Assembly: GCF_018918055.1 (NCBI RefSeq) | Contig: NZ_JAHLPS010000012.1 | Span: forward strand, 1-55,514 | Direction of reading: 5' to 3' | DNA: 55,514 nt | Source: Caproiciproducens sp. MSJ-32 | GTDB lineage: Bacteria > Bacillota > Clostridia > Clostridiales > Clostridiaceae | Part shown: one piece after another, positions 43,954 to 52,482 of the stretch | Layout: each line of letters begins with the position of its first letter | How positions within the stretch are numbered: the stretch's first letter is position 1 | The notes under the pieces: generated by a model | Databases searched by the model: none | Seen by the model: only the letters and a program-made list of their open reading frames with translations | Told to the model about the DNA's origin: nothing | Position numbers and translations under genes: made by a program

Positions 43954-44649
43954 ATGTTTTTTTTATCTAATATTATAGAACTATTATGTAATTCTGTATT
44001 TTTAACAGGTTATATTACAGGCAATAATACTTTTCCAAAACCATTAGACGAAGGAGAAGAGGAATATTATTTAAATCAATTGAAAAAGGGAGATAGAAAT
44101 GCAAAGGGAATATTGATTGAAAGAAATTTAAGACTTGTGGCTCATATAGTGAAAAAGTATAATTTCCCTAATAAGGATATTGATGAATTAATATCTATAG
44201 GAACAGTAGGATTAATTAAAGCTATAGATTCTTTTGATGCCTCTAAGGGAACTAGACTTGCAACTTATGCTTCTAGGTGTATAGAAAATGAAATTTTAAT
44301 GCTTTTTAGGAATAATAAAAAGCAAAGAAATGAAGTATATTTACAAGATCCAATAGGGGTCGACAAAGAGGGAAATGAAATTTGCTTAATTGATGTATTA
44401 AGCAGCGAAAAAGATTCTGTTTTAGAAAAAGTAGAAAATAATTTACAAATTAAGCAGTTGTATAATAAAATTGGAATTTCATTGACTGAAAGAGAAGGTA
44501 AAATTTTAAAGATGAGATATGGATTAATTGATGGAAGATGCCGAACTCAAAGAGAAATAGCTGCATTATTAGGAATATCGAGATCTTATGTATCTCGAAT
44601 AGAAAAAAAAGCTCTCAAAAAATTAAAAAAAGAATTATATAGTAAGTAG
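43954..44649 (+). CDS. sigK: Sporulation sigma factor SigK (precursor)
   Basis: 231 residues, the late mother-cell sigma factor. A hydrophobic pro-sequence (MFFLSNIIELLCNSVFLTG) precedes the mature start YITGNNTFPKPL. Region 2 has ERNLRLVAHIVKKYNFPNKD and ELISIGTVGLIKAIDSFD; region 4 has TEREGKILKMRYGLIDGRCR and REIAALLGISRSYVSRIEKK. The gene is uninterrupted, with no skin element as seen in C. difficile or C. tetani. Upstream, CATATTATA (43918-43926) with an ATATT at 43901 faintly resembles a SigE promoter. AGGAGG at 43941-43946 sets the start. Confidence 0.94.
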   Translation: MFFLSNIIELLCNSVFLTGYITGNNTFPKPLDEGEEEYYLNQLKKGDRNAKGILIERNLRLVAHIVKKYNFPNKDIDELISIGTVGLIKAIDSFDASKGTRLATYASRCIENEILMLFRNNKKQRNEVYLQDPIGVDKEGNEICLIDVLSSEKDSVLEKVENNLQIKQLYNKIGISLTEREGKILKMRYGLIDGRCRTQREIAALLGISRSYVSRIEKKALKKLKKELYSK

Positions 44650-44755
44650 AAAAATAAATAAATTTGAAATATAATTGTATTAAAGAAAAGAAATAAAAAT
44701 TTTTCATAGAATATTTAATATAGAGAGCAAGTAGTAACATGGAGGACAAAAGTTA

Positions 44756-45811
44756 ATGTATGCATTAAAAGATCTATTAAGTAAAACTATAGAAATGGGC
44801 GCATCTGATTTACATTTAACAGTTGGATTAGTTCCAACTGTAAGAAAAAACGGAAGTTTAGAAAAGGTAGGTGATCATAAATTAACTCCTGGAGAATTAA
44901 GAGAATTTGCAAAGGAGATCTTAGAAGAAAAATATGCTGAATACAATGAAGTTGGAGAAATTGATACTTCCTATTCTATTTCTGGAATTGGAAGATTTAG
45001 AGTAAATATATTTAAACAAAGAAATAGTGATGCAATTGCAATAAGAGTAATTGCTTTAAAAATTCCAACCCTAGATGAATTAAAACACCCAAAAGTTATA
45101 AAAGAAATAATTAAAAAGCAAAGAGGTCTAGTATTAGTAACAGGGGCAACGGGCAGCGGAAAAAGTACTACACTAGCAGCTATAATTAATGAAATTAATA
45201 ATACTAGGGAAGCGCATATAATAACATTAGAGGATCCTATAGAATATCTTCATAAGCATAATAAATCAATAATTAATCAAAGAGAAATAGGAAAGGATAG
45301 TAAAACTTATCAAAGTGCCTTAAGAGCTATTTTAAGGGAAGATCCTGATGTTATTCTTGTAGGGGAAATGAGGGACCTGGAGACGATATCTATTGCATTA
45401 ACTGCTGCGGAAACAGGACATTTAGTTTTCTCTACATTACATACAATAGGGGCAGCAAAGACAATTGATAGAATAATCGATGTCTTTCCACCACATCAGC
45501 AGCAACAAATTAGAATTCAGCTTTCAGCAGTTTTACAGGGAGTGATATCACAACAATTAGTACCTACACAAAAAAATAATGGAAGAGTTGCTGCCTTAGA
45601 AATTATGGTTTCAACACCTGGCATTCAAAATTTAATAAGAGAAGGTAAAACATATCAAATAGAATCAGCTATTCAAACTGGTGGAAAATATGGTATGAAA
45701 ACAATGGATATGGCTTTAGCTGAATTATATAAAAAAGGAGAAATAGATTTAGATACTGCCTTAAGTTATTCTGTAGATAAGGAGACTTTGAAAAGGATTA
45801 TAATGCTTTAA
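44756..45811 (+). CDS. pilT: Twitching motility ATPase PilT
   Basis: 351-residue hexameric retraction ATPase of type IV pili. An N-terminal PAS-like domain (MGASDLHLTVGLVPTVRKNG) is followed by the RecA-like domain with Walker A GATGSGKSTT (about 130-139), ASP-box ITLEDPIEYLH, Walker B DVILVGEMRDLETI, His-box GHLVFSTLHT and the C-terminal PilT helix region. No pilin or pilB gene lies in the window. sigK-pilT order is shared with other clostridia. A terminator follows at 45811-45838. Confidence 0.94.
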   Translation: MYALKDLLSKTIEMGASDLHLTVGLVPTVRKNGSLEKVGDHKLTPGELREFAKEILEEKYAEYNEVGEIDTSYSISGIGRFRVNIFKQRNSDAIAIRVIALKIPTLDELKHPKVIKEIIKKQRGLVLVTGATGSGKSTTLAAIINEINNTREAHIITLEDPIEYLHKHNKSIINQREIGKDSKTYQSALRAILREDPDVILVGEMRDLETISIALTAAETGHLVFSTLHTIGAAKTIDRIIDVFPPHQQQQIRIQLSAVLQGVISQQLVPTQKNNGRVAALEIMVSTPGIQNLIREGKTYQIESAIQTGGKYGMKTMDMALAELYKKGEIDLDTALSYSVDKETLKRIIML

Positions 45812-45838
45812 AAAACAGAGTAAACTCTGTTTTTTTTA
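45811..45838 (+). terminator. Terminator after pilT
   Basis: AACAGAGT-AA-ACTCTGTT within an A run and a T run. Confidence 0.9.
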
Positions 45839-46233
45839 TTAATTTTTTAAATTACCAAGAGGAAATAAAAAAAATTTGTTGAATATATTTTTAAGAATAA
45901 TTTTAATCAGTGCAAATTTATTATAAAATTAAGTAAACTGTTGAGTTATTTAAGTATAAATGATAAAATATAATTGAATTTCATTAAATATAATTATAAA
46001 AATAATGACTTTTTTTATAAAAAAAATATAATTTTACATTTTTTATCATAAAAAAACTAATTTATAAAGGAAATATGTTAAAAAGAAATAAATTATTTGA
46101 ATATACTAAAGCATCGTTATATAGAGTTTTTATGATGAAAATTAGTGTATTATAAGTAGACTATAACTGAAATTTAGAGAGAATAATCAAAGTATAAAAT
46201 TACTAGTAGCTATTTTCTAAAGGAGGAATTATT
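45839..46233 (+). promoter_or_regulatory. Long non-coding leader and promoter of ftsZ
   Basis: 395 bases with no gene. A SigA-type promoter TTGAGT (45941-45946), 17-nt spacer, TAAAAT (45964-45969) would give a leader of about 260 nt before ftsZ. ftsA, often found between pilT and ftsZ in clostridia, is not here, and no ORF relic of it is visible. The end of the leader has AAAGGAGG (46219-46226) for the TTG start. Confidence 0.45.
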
Positions 46234-47358
46234 TTGTTAGATTTCGAAGTGGATATGCAAGAATTAACTAATATTAAGGTAATTGGTTGTGGCGGCGGTG
46301 GTGGAAATGCCGTAAATAGAATGATTAAAGAAGGTTTAAAGAACGTTGAGTTTATTGCCGTTAATACAGATAAACAAGCATTAATGATGTCTCATGCAAA
46401 TGTAAAAATACAAATTGGAGAAAAATTAACAAGAGGACTAGGAGCAGGCGCGAACCCTGAAATTGGTAAAAAAGCTGCAGAAGAAAGCAGAGAAGAAATT
46501 GCTGAAGCTATTAAAGGGGCAAATATGGTATTTATTACTGCTGGAATGGGTGGTGGTACAGGTACTGGAGCTGCACCTATAGTAGCTGAAATAGCAAAAT
46601 CAATGAATATATTAACTGTTGGAGTTGTAACAAAACCATTCCCTTTTGAAGGAAAAAGAAGAATGAGACATGCTGAGATGGGTATAGAAAACCTTATGAA
46701 AGCTGTTGATACTTTAGTTATAATTCCAAATGAAAGATTATTAACTATGGCAGATAAGAAAACTACTCTATTAGACTCTTTCAAATTAGCAGATGATGTG
46801 TTAAGACAAGGTGTACAAGCAATTTCAGACCTTATTACTATACCAGGGGTAGTTAATGCTGACTTTGCAGACATAGAAACTGTTATGTTAAATAAAGGTT
46901 TAGCACATATGGGAGTTGGTATAGCTAAGGGAGATAATAAGGCTCAAGAGGCTGTAAAACAAGCAATTTCATCGCCATTATTAGAAACATCTATTGATGG
47001 AGCTACTGGTGTAATTATAAACTTTACTGGCGGAGTGGATTTAGGAGCTATTGAAGTTTATGAAGCAGCTGATATTGTTAGAGAAGCAGCTGACCCAGAT
47101 GCTAGTATAATTTTTGGTGCTGTTATAGATGAAACTTTAACAGATGAAATCAGAATAACTGTTATTGCTACAGGTTTTGAAGGAGCTAATAATAATAATA
47201 TATTAAAAGAAGAGCCTGTACTCGATAAAAGAGTTCATAGAGAACAAGCTATTAATAGGGAAGAAGAAGTTAATGAAACAAAAAGAAGAGTAGACCCTTT
47301 ATTAGATTTTGAAACTGATAGTGTAAATATTCCAAGTTTTTTAAGATCAAGAAAATAA
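46234..47358 (+). CDS. ftsZ: Cell division protein FtsZ
   Basis: 374-residue tubulin-like GTPase that forms the division and sporulation Z-ring. [18 protein letters not shown], the G-box [16 protein letters not shown] (about 104-119), the T7 loop [11 protein letters not shown], and the C-terminal peptide [11 protein letters not shown] (binding site for partner proteins) are all intact. The variable linker (about 325-360) is charged. Start TTG 46234 with AAGGAGG 7 nt upstream. ftsA does not precede it. Confidence 0.97.
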   Translation: MLDFEVDMQELTNIKVIGCGGGGGNAVNRMIKEGLKNVEFIAVNTDKQALMMSHANVKIQIGEKLTRGLGAGANPEIGKKAAEESREEIAEAIKGANMVFITAGMGGGTGTGAAPIVAEIAKSMNILTVGVVTKPFPFEGKRRMRHAEMGIENLMKAVDTLVIIPNERLLTMADKKTTLLDSFKLADDVLRQGVQAISDLITIPGVVNADFADIETVMLNKGLAHMGVGIAKGDNKAQEAVKQAISSPLLETSIDGATGVIINFTGGVDLGAIEVYEAADIVREAADPDASIIFGAVIDETLTDEIRITVIATGFEGANNNNILKEEPVLDKRVHREQAINREEEVNETKRRVDPLLDFETDSVNIPSFLRSRK

Positions 47359-47361
47359 TTT

Positions 47362-47391
47362 AGGATTGCCTGTAGGCAGTCCTATTTTTTT
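47362..47391 (+). terminator. Terminator after ftsZ
   Basis: AGGATTGCC-TGTA-GGCAGTCCT followed by ATTTTTTT. Confidence 0.85.
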
Positions 47392-47395
47392 GCAG

Positions 47396-47440
47396 CATAT
47401 TAATAATTTTATTATTAATATGTTGTTTTTTATTTTTTTT
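47396..47440 (+). terminator. Second AT-rich hairpin with T run after ftsZ
   Basis: Perfect 12-bp arms CATATTAATAAT-TTT-ATTATTAATATG (47396-47422), followed by TTGTTTTTTATTTTTTTT. It works either as a back-up terminator or as a palindrome in the spoIIGA upstream region. Confidence 0.55.
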
Positions 47441-47502
47441 ATAAATTACCTGTAATTAAATGTAGCAAATAATAGATTAAAAATTATAATGAAATCCACT
47501 TT

Positions 47503-47536
47503 TATGACAAAATTTTAATGAAACAAAGTTTATAAT
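47503..47536 (+). promoter_or_regulatory. spoIIGA-sigE promoter with Spo0A-box-like site
   Basis: TATGACAAA (47503-47511) matches 8 of 9 positions of the reversed 0A box TTYGACAAA. It sits where a -35 element would be, 19 nt upstream of a perfect TATAAT (47531-47536). This is the layout expected of a Spo0A-activated spoIIG promoter. Confidence 0.45.
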
Positions 47537-47559
47537 TAGTTTTAAAGGAGGGGGAGGTT

Positions 47560-48357
47560 TTGAGAGTTTACATAGATATACTTATTATAGAGAATTTTAC
47601 TGTTAATTTATTTTTATTAATAATAACTATGAAGCTGCTTAGATATGAATATAATAGAAAAATATATCTCTCTGCTTTAATAGGAGCCTTATATACAGTG
47701 GTTATATTTTTAGAAAACAGCTTCTTATCTTCAATGATAGCAAAAGTCCTTATAGTGTTTATAATGGCCATAATATCTCAAAGAAAGATAAGTTTAAAAA
47801 ATACTATAAAGATGGTTTCAGTATTTTTTATAGTATCTTTTACTCTGAGTGGCATAAGTTTTTCTCTTTCTTTGATGGACAACCAATATAGTATATTTCA
47901 AAACTTCCAAATTAGAAATTTTTCTATTAAGTATTTAATTATTTCTATTATGTTGCTTTATATTGTTTTAAATAGAATATTAGATTTAATAAAAGAACGA
48001 ACTTTAATTAAGAATTTTATTTATGATATAGAAATAAGTGATGATAAAAATGTGATTTATTTAAAAGGTCTTTTAGACACAGGAAATGGATTAAGAGAAC
48101 CTGTAACAAATTTACCTTGTATAATTATTGAAAATGATTTTATAAAATTATTAGATCTTAATAAGAATCAAAAATATTTTATTAGCTATAATACGATTAC
48201 TGAAAAGGGGAGTTTACAAGGATTTAAAAGCAAAAAGATTAGAATACGAGGGAAAAATAGTGAATGGATAAATGTTGAAGCTATAATTTGTGCTTCAAAA
48301 AATAAGTTAAGTAAGGAAAATGAATTTAATGCATTATTATCAAGAGGGGTTATATAG
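47560..48357 (+). CDS. spoIIGA: Sigma-E processing protease SpoIIGA
   Basis: 265-residue membrane protease in the mother cell. The N-terminal half has about five TM helices (from [20 protein letters not shown] onward). The C-terminal half has the aspartic-protease core [19 protein letters not shown] with active Asp in DTGN (about 173) and [11 protein letters not shown]. It cleaves pro-SigE after a signal from the forespore. It is somewhat shorter than the Bacillus protein (309). TTG 47560 is the start after GGAGGGGGAGG. It lies 8 nt before sigE, its substrate. Confidence 0.92.
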   Translation: MRVYIDILIIENFTVNLFLLIITMKLLRYEYNRKIYLSALIGALYTVVIFLENSFLSSMIAKVLIVFIMAIISQRKISLKNTIKMVSVFFIVSFTLSGISFSLSLMDNQYSIFQNFQIRNFSIKYLIISIMLLYIVLNRILDLIKERTLIKNFIYDIEISDDKNVIYLKGLLDTGNGLREPVTNLPCIIIENDFIKLLDLNKNQKYFISYNTITEKGSLQGFKSKKIRIRGKNSEWINVEAIICASKNKLSKENEFNALLSRGVI

Positions 48358-48365
48358 GTGATATT

Positions 48366-49073
48366 ATGATAAGTATAAAAGTTTTGTTGAATATTATTTT
48401 AAAAAAATTAGGAATAATAAAAGGTGAAGTTTATTATGTTGGAGGAAGTGATGCTCTTCCACCACCCTTAAAAAAGGAAGAAGAAGATGAATTAGTAAAA
48501 AAACTTAAAGATGGAGATGAAGCAATAAGAGATATATTAATAGAAAGAAATTTGAGACTGGTTGTTTATATTGCCAGAAAATTCGAAAATACTGGAATTG
48601 GAGTGGAAGATTTAATCTCTGTTGGTACTATAGGTTTAATAAAGGCAGTAAATACTTTTAATCCTGATAAGAAAATTAAATTAGCAACTTATGCTTCAAG
48701 ATGCATTGAAAATGAAATACTTATGTATTTAAGAAGAAATAGCAAGATTAAAGCGGAAATATCCTTTTATGAACCATTAAATATAGATTGGGATGGAAAT
48801 GAACTTTTACTTTCTGATATATTGGGCACAGATAATGATATTGTTTATAATTTGATTGAAGATGAGGTTGATAAGGAATTATTATTTTTAGCCTTAAGAA
48901 ATTTAAATGATAGAGAAAAGGAAATTGTAAAACTAAGATTTGGCCTTAATGGAACAAGAGAAAAAACTCAAAAGGAAGTTGCAGATATGCTGGGAATAAG
49001 TCAATCCTATATTTCAAGATTAGAGAAAAAAATTATTAACAGATTGAAAAAAGAAATCAATAAAATGATTTAG
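48366..49073 (+). CDS. sigE: Sporulation sigma factor SigE (precursor)
   Basis: 235 residues, the early mother-cell sigma factor. An amphipathic pro-sequence (about 1-27, [20 protein letters not shown], then EVYYVGG) holds the SpoIIGA cleavage region. Region 2 has [20 protein letters not shown] and [20 protein letters not shown]; region 4 has [16 protein letters not shown] and [19 protein letters not shown]. It is almost collinear with Bacillus SigE. It forms the spoIIG operon with its protease gene. Confidence 0.96.
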   Translation: MISIKVLLNIILKKLGIIKGEVYYVGGSDALPPPLKKEEEDELVKKLKDGDEAIRDILIERNLRLVVYIARKFENTGIGVEDLISVGTIGLIKAVNTFNPDKKIKLATYASRCIENEILMYLRRNSKIKAEISFYEPLNIDWDGNELLLSDILGTDNDIVYNLIEDEVDKELLFLALRNLNDREKEIVKLRFGLNGTREKTQKEVADMLGISQSYISRLEKKIINRLKKEINKMI

Positions 49074-49083
49074 TTTGTCTTTA

Positions 49084-49113
49084 GTATAAAAGCTTTAACT
49101 CTCGGGGATACTT
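49084..49113 (+). promoter_or_regulatory. SigF/SigG-type promoter of sigG
   Basis: GTATA (49084-49088) and GGGGATACTT (49104-49113) fit the forespore consensus GywTA ... GGnnAnAnTw, with a 15-nt spacer (one less than the usual 16). It lies 43 nt before the sigG start, in the gap after sigE. Confidence 0.65.
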
Positions 49114-49156
49114 TTTAATGCAGTATGTTATTACTTCCTAAGGAGTTGATAAGCTG

Positions 49157-49927
49157 ATGATTAACAAGGTTGAAATATGTGGAGTAAATACATCTAAGTT
49201 ACCTATTTTAAAGGAAAAAGAAAAAAAGGAGTTGCTTATAAAAACAAGGAATGGAGATAAAAAGGCAAGGGAGACCTTTATAAAGGGAAATTTAAGACTT
49301 GTTTTAAGTGTTATTCAAAGATTCAATAACAGAGGCGAAAATGTAGATGATTTATTTCAAGTAGGATGCATTGGTTTGATGAAAGCAATAGATAATTTTG
49401 ATTTAGAGCAGAATGTTAAGTTTTCTACCTATGCAGTTCCAATGATAATTGGTGAGATAAGAAGATATTTAAGAGATAACAATTCAATTAGAGTAAGTAG
49501 ATCCTTAAGGGATATTGCATATAAAGCTTTGCTGGTAAGAGATAGATTAGTAAAGGAAAATAACAAAGAACCTACTATCTCTCAAATAGCTGAAGAATTA
49601 AATATTCCGAGAGAAGAGGTTGTTTTTGCTTTAGATGCAATACAAGATACTGTATCTTTATTTGAGCCAATATATCATGATGGTGGTGATGCAATATATG
49701 TAATGGATCAAATAAGTGATTCAAAAAATAGTGACGAAAATTGGCTTGAAAATATTTCAATAAAGGAAGCTATGAAAAAGTTAAATGATAGAGAAAAGTT
49801 AATATTAACTTTAAGATTCTTTAATGGAAAAACACAAATGGAAGTTGCAGATGAAATTGGAATTTCACAAGCCCAAGTATCAAGATTAGAAAAGACGGCA
49901 TTAAAGCATATGAGAAAATATGTATAG
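49157..49927 (+). CDS. sigG: Forespore sigma factor SigG
   Basis: 256 residues. INKVEICGVNTSKLPILKEK is the SigG N-terminus, where the anti-sigma SpoIIAB/Gin contacts map. Region 2 has KGNLRLVLSVIQRFNNRGEN and FSTYAVPMIIGEIRRYLRDN; region 3 has NSIRVSRSLRDIAYKAL; region 4 has NDREKLILTLRFFNGKTQ and VADEIGISQAQVSRLEKTAL. Its own forespore-type promoter lies at 49084-49113, so it can be switched on apart from sigE. The stop codon overlaps the left arm of its terminator. Confidence 0.96.
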   Translation: MINKVEICGVNTSKLPILKEKEKKELLIKTRNGDKKARETFIKGNLRLVLSVIQRFNNRGENVDDLFQVGCIGLMKAIDNFDLEQNVKFSTYAVPMIIGEIRRYLRDNNSIRVSRSLRDIAYKALLVRDRLVKENNKEPTISQIAEELNIPREEVVFALDAIQDTVSLFEPIYHDGGDAIYVMDQISDSKNSDENWLENISIKEAMKKLNDREKLILTLRFFNGKTQMEVADEIGISQAQVSRLEKTALKHMRKYV

Positions 49928-49948
49928 AGCTCTAAAGGAGCTCTTTTA
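49926..49948 (+). terminator. Terminator overlapping sigG stop codon
   Basis: AGAGCTC-TAAAG-GAGCTCT followed by TTTT. Confidence 0.75.
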
Positions 49949-49977
49949 AGTTAATAATTTAGTAAGGGGAGAGTTTT

Positions 49978-50307
49978 ATGGGGTTTTTTGATAATTTTAA
50001 GTTAGAAGAAAACATGTCTAGCGAAGAAAAAGAAAAGGAAAATGAACTACTTTTACATTCATTAAACGCCTTAAGAACTATGGAAGTAATAGATATAAAA
50101 ACTGGAACAAAGCTAGGATATATAAAGGATATAGTTATTGATATTGAGAACAGCAAGATTGTTTCTATTCTACTTCCTGGACTTCCAAAAGGATGGTTTA
50201 GTAAAGAAGAGGATATTGAAATACCATGGGATAAGGTTATTAAGGCTGGTATGGAAATAATATTAATAGATAGTTCAGAGCTGGATAATTTTAATTATAA
50301 TATCTAG
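49978..50307 (+). CDS. ylmC: YlmC/YmxH-family PRC-barrel sporulation protein
   Basis: 109 residues. A charged N-terminal extension of about 35 residues (NMSSEEKEKENELL) precedes a PRC-barrel: MEVIDIKTGTKLGYIKDIVI, SKIVSILLPG, DIEIPWDKVIKAGMEIILID. This is the YlmC/YmxH family, found next to sigG in Bacillus and clostridia. Function is undefined but sporulation-associated. It is close to sigG but separated by a terminator; GGGGAGAG precedes its ATG. Confidence 0.85.
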   Translation: MGFFDNFKLEENMSSEEKEKENELLLHSLNALRTMEVIDIKTGTKLGYIKDIVIDIENSKIVSILLPGLPKGWFSKEEDIEIPWDKVIKAGMEIILIDSSELDNFNYNI

Positions 50308-50373
50308 AAAAAATATAGAAAAACTTGTATAATAAGGGCATAAATTATATATTCTTGAAAGGCGTTGGTAAAC

Positions 50374-50835
50374 TTGAGATGTCCCTTTTGTTTACATGAA
50401 GAAAGTAAAGTAGTTGATTCTAGATCCACTGATGAAAATAAGACTATAAGAAGACGAAGAGAGTGTTTAGCTTGTGGAAAAAGATATACAACTTATGAAA
50501 AGGTAGAAGATATTCCAATTTTAGTGGTAAAAAGAGATTCAACAAGGGAAAATTTTGATAAACAGAAAATTATAAATGGTATTATTATAGCTTGCCAAAA
50601 AAGACCTGTATCTAGAAAACAAATAGAGGAAATTGCAGAAGAAATTGAGAAAGAGATATCTAATAAGATGATAACAGAAATAGAATCAAAGCAAATTGGA
50701 GAAATGGTAATTGATAAATTAAAAGATATAGATGAAATTTCTTATGTAAGATTTGCCTCTGTTTATAGAGAATTTAAAGATATTAATACATTTTTAGAAG
50801 AAATTAAAAATTTAATATCAAAAAATAATAATTAA
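50374..50835 (+). CDS. nrdR: Transcriptional repressor NrdR
   Basis: 153-residue ATP-cone/zinc-ribbon repressor of ribonucleotide reductase genes. The start TTG 50374 gives the canonical MRCPFC, and the zinc ribbon is completed by the CLACGKRY pair; an upstream TTG (50365) would add three residues but is too close to AAAGG (50358-50362). The ATP-cone begins PILVVKRDSTRENFDKQKII and ends SYVRFASVYREFKDINTFLE. No nrd genes lie nearby. Confidence 0.95.
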   Translation: MRCPFCLHEESKVVDSRSTDENKTIRRRRECLACGKRYTTYEKVEDIPILVVKRDSTRENFDKQKIINGIIIACQKRPVSRKQIEEIAEEIEKEISNKMITEIESKQIGEMVIDKLKDIDEISYVRFASVYREFKDINTFLEEIKNLISKNNN

Positions 50836-50836
50836 G

Positions 50837-50897
50837 AAAAGTACTGTTGTTAAAAGAAGATTAAGCTTAGTCTTCTAATAGACAACAGTACTTTTTT
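50837..50897 (+). terminator. Two-level hairpin terminator after nrdR
   Basis: Outer arms AAAAGTACTGTTGT (50837-50850) and ACAACAGTACTTTT (50882-50895) enclose an inner hairpin AGAAGA...TCTTCT with palindromic TAAGCTTA, followed by TTTTTT. Confidence 0.8.
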
Positions 50898-51029
50898 ATT
50901 AAGTAATTTTTTAATTAATAATAATCAGAGATTTCAGTTAAAATTAGGTTAAAAATGGTTATAAAAATAGAAATTAATTATATAAAATGTTAAGATTATA
51001 TTAACTATATGAAATTGTGAGGTGATTTT

Positions 51030-51764
51030 ATGAATAAATTAACACCAATAAATTTTGAAAAGAGGGAAGATTTTTTATTATATAATGTTGGTAAAATAAG
51101 TATAGTATTTTCTACTGCAGAAAAAGGTAGAAGTTTTAATAGAAGTACAGAAGAAGGAATAAATAATTTAAATAGTATAAAAGAAGAATTTAACTTAAAA
51201 AATATTATTTATTTAAGGCAAGTTCATAGCGATAAGGTTTATAAGTATGATAATGATGATAATATAATTAATTATGAAGGGGATGGAATAATAACAAATG
51301 AAAAGAATTTGGCAATAGGAGTATTTACAGCAGATTGTGTTCCTATAATAATAATAAATGAAGAAAAAGAAGCTGTTGCAGCTGTACACAGTGGTTGGCG
51401 AGGAACTTTTGATTCTATTGTAAAAAAAGCTATAGAAAAAATGAAAGAAAGTTATGACATAGATATAAAGAATACTAGAGTATTTATAGGGCCTCATATT
51501 AGACAATGCTGTTATCAAGTTTCTGAAGAATTAAAAGAGAAATTTTTAAATAAAACAAAAATCAAAGAAGAAAAGCTGTTCAAGAATAGAAAGCTTAGTA
51601 TGGAAGAATGCATATTAAAAGATCTTAAAGAATCAGGAATAGAGGAAGAAAATATATATTCCTTAACATTATGCACTCATTGTGAGAAGGATATAAAATT
51701 ATTTTCTTACAGAAAGTCTGAAGGAACTTATGGAAGGTTATTTTCCTTTACTTTTATTAAATAG
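51030..51764 (+). CDS. pgeF: Peptidoglycan editing factor PgeF (YlmD, laccase-domain)
   Basis: 244 residues of the YfiH/LACC1 family. LRQVHSDKVYKYDN, GIFTADCVPIIII (here VFTADC), AAVHSGWRGTFDSIVKKAIE and FIGPHIRQCCYQVSEEL carry the conserved His/Cys zinc-type site; CTHCEKDIKLFSYRKS ends it. Family members act on nucleosides or edit peptidoglycan precursors. The gene follows nrdR, whereas in Bacillus it sits in the sigG-ylm cluster, so it belongs to the conserved region. Thirteen nt separate it from the response-regulator gene. Confidence 0.92.
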   Translation: MNKLTPINFEKREDFLLYNVGKISIVFSTAEKGRSFNRSTEEGINNLNSIKEEFNLKNIIYLRQVHSDKVYKYDNDDNIINYEGDGIITNEKNLAIGVFTADCVPIIIINEEKEAVAAVHSGWRGTFDSIVKKAIEKMKESYDIDIKNTRVFIGPHIRQCCYQVSEELKEKFLNKTKIKEEKLFKNRKLSMEECILKDLKESGIEEENIYSLTLCTHCEKDIKLFSYRKSEGTYGRLFSFTFIK

Positions 51765-51777
51765 AAGGGAGTTTTTT

Positions 51778-52479
51778 ATGGCCAAAGAAAAGATTTTAGT
51801 AGTAGATGATGAAGAACACATTTTGGAGCTAATAAGATATAATTTAGAAAATTCAAATTATCAGGTTTTGACAGCAAAAAATGGAATTGATGCCATTAAT
51901 ATTGCAAATGAAGAAAAACCAAGTTTAATTTTGTTAGACTTAATGATACCTGGAAAAGATGGCTATGATGTATGTAAAGAAATTAGAACTAACAAAGAAA
52001 CTAAAAATATTTCAATAATAATGCTAACTGCCAAGGGGGAGGAATTAGATAAAATTTTAGGTCTTGAATTAGGAGCAGATGATTATATAACTAAACCCTT
52101 TTCTATAAGAGAGCTACTAGCAAGAATTAAGGCTGTTCTTAGAAGAGTTGGAAATACACCAGAAAATGATGATGAAATTTTTAAAACTGAAACCTTATTT
52201 ATTGATTTTAAGAGCAGGGAAGTTAAAGTACTAGATAAAAATGTAGATTTAACTTTAAAAGAATTTGAACTTTTAGAGATATTAGTAAAAAACAAGGGGA
52301 AAATTCTTACAAGGGAAACACTTTTAGATAAGGTCTGGGGTTATGAATATATTGGAGAAACAAGAACTGTGGATGTTCATATAAGATATTTAAGAAAGAA
52401 AATTGAAACGGATGATAAAAATCCTAAGTATATAGAAACTATAAGGGGAGTAGGGTATAGGTTTAATCCTAATATATAA
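51778..52479 (+). CDS. phoP: Response regulator, PhoP/PhoB type
   Basis: 233 residues. The receiver domain has KILVVDDEEHILELIRYNLE, phosphoacceptor Asp54 in LLDLMIPGKDG and KPF at the end; the OmpR/PhoB winged helix has LTLKEFELLEILVKNKGKIL and TVDVHIRYLRKKIE. It is paired with the histidine kinase just downstream (3-nt gap) and lies before pstS, which argues for PhoP/PhoB rather than another OmpR-type regulator. ATG 51778 has AGAAGGGAG upstream; an earlier in-frame start at 51730 would lie inside pgeF. Confidence 0.88.
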   Translation: MAKEKILVVDDEEHILELIRYNLENSNYQVLTAKNGIDAINIANEEKPSLILLDLMIPGKDGYDVCKEIRTNKETKNISIIMLTAKGEELDKILGLELGADDYITKPFSIRELLARIKAVLRRVGNTPENDDEIFKTETLFIDFKSREVKVLDKNVDLTLKEFELLEILVKNKGKILTRETLLDKVWGYEYIGETRTVDVHIRYLRKKIETDDKNPKYIETIRGVGYRFNPNI

Positions 52480-52482
52480 GAT

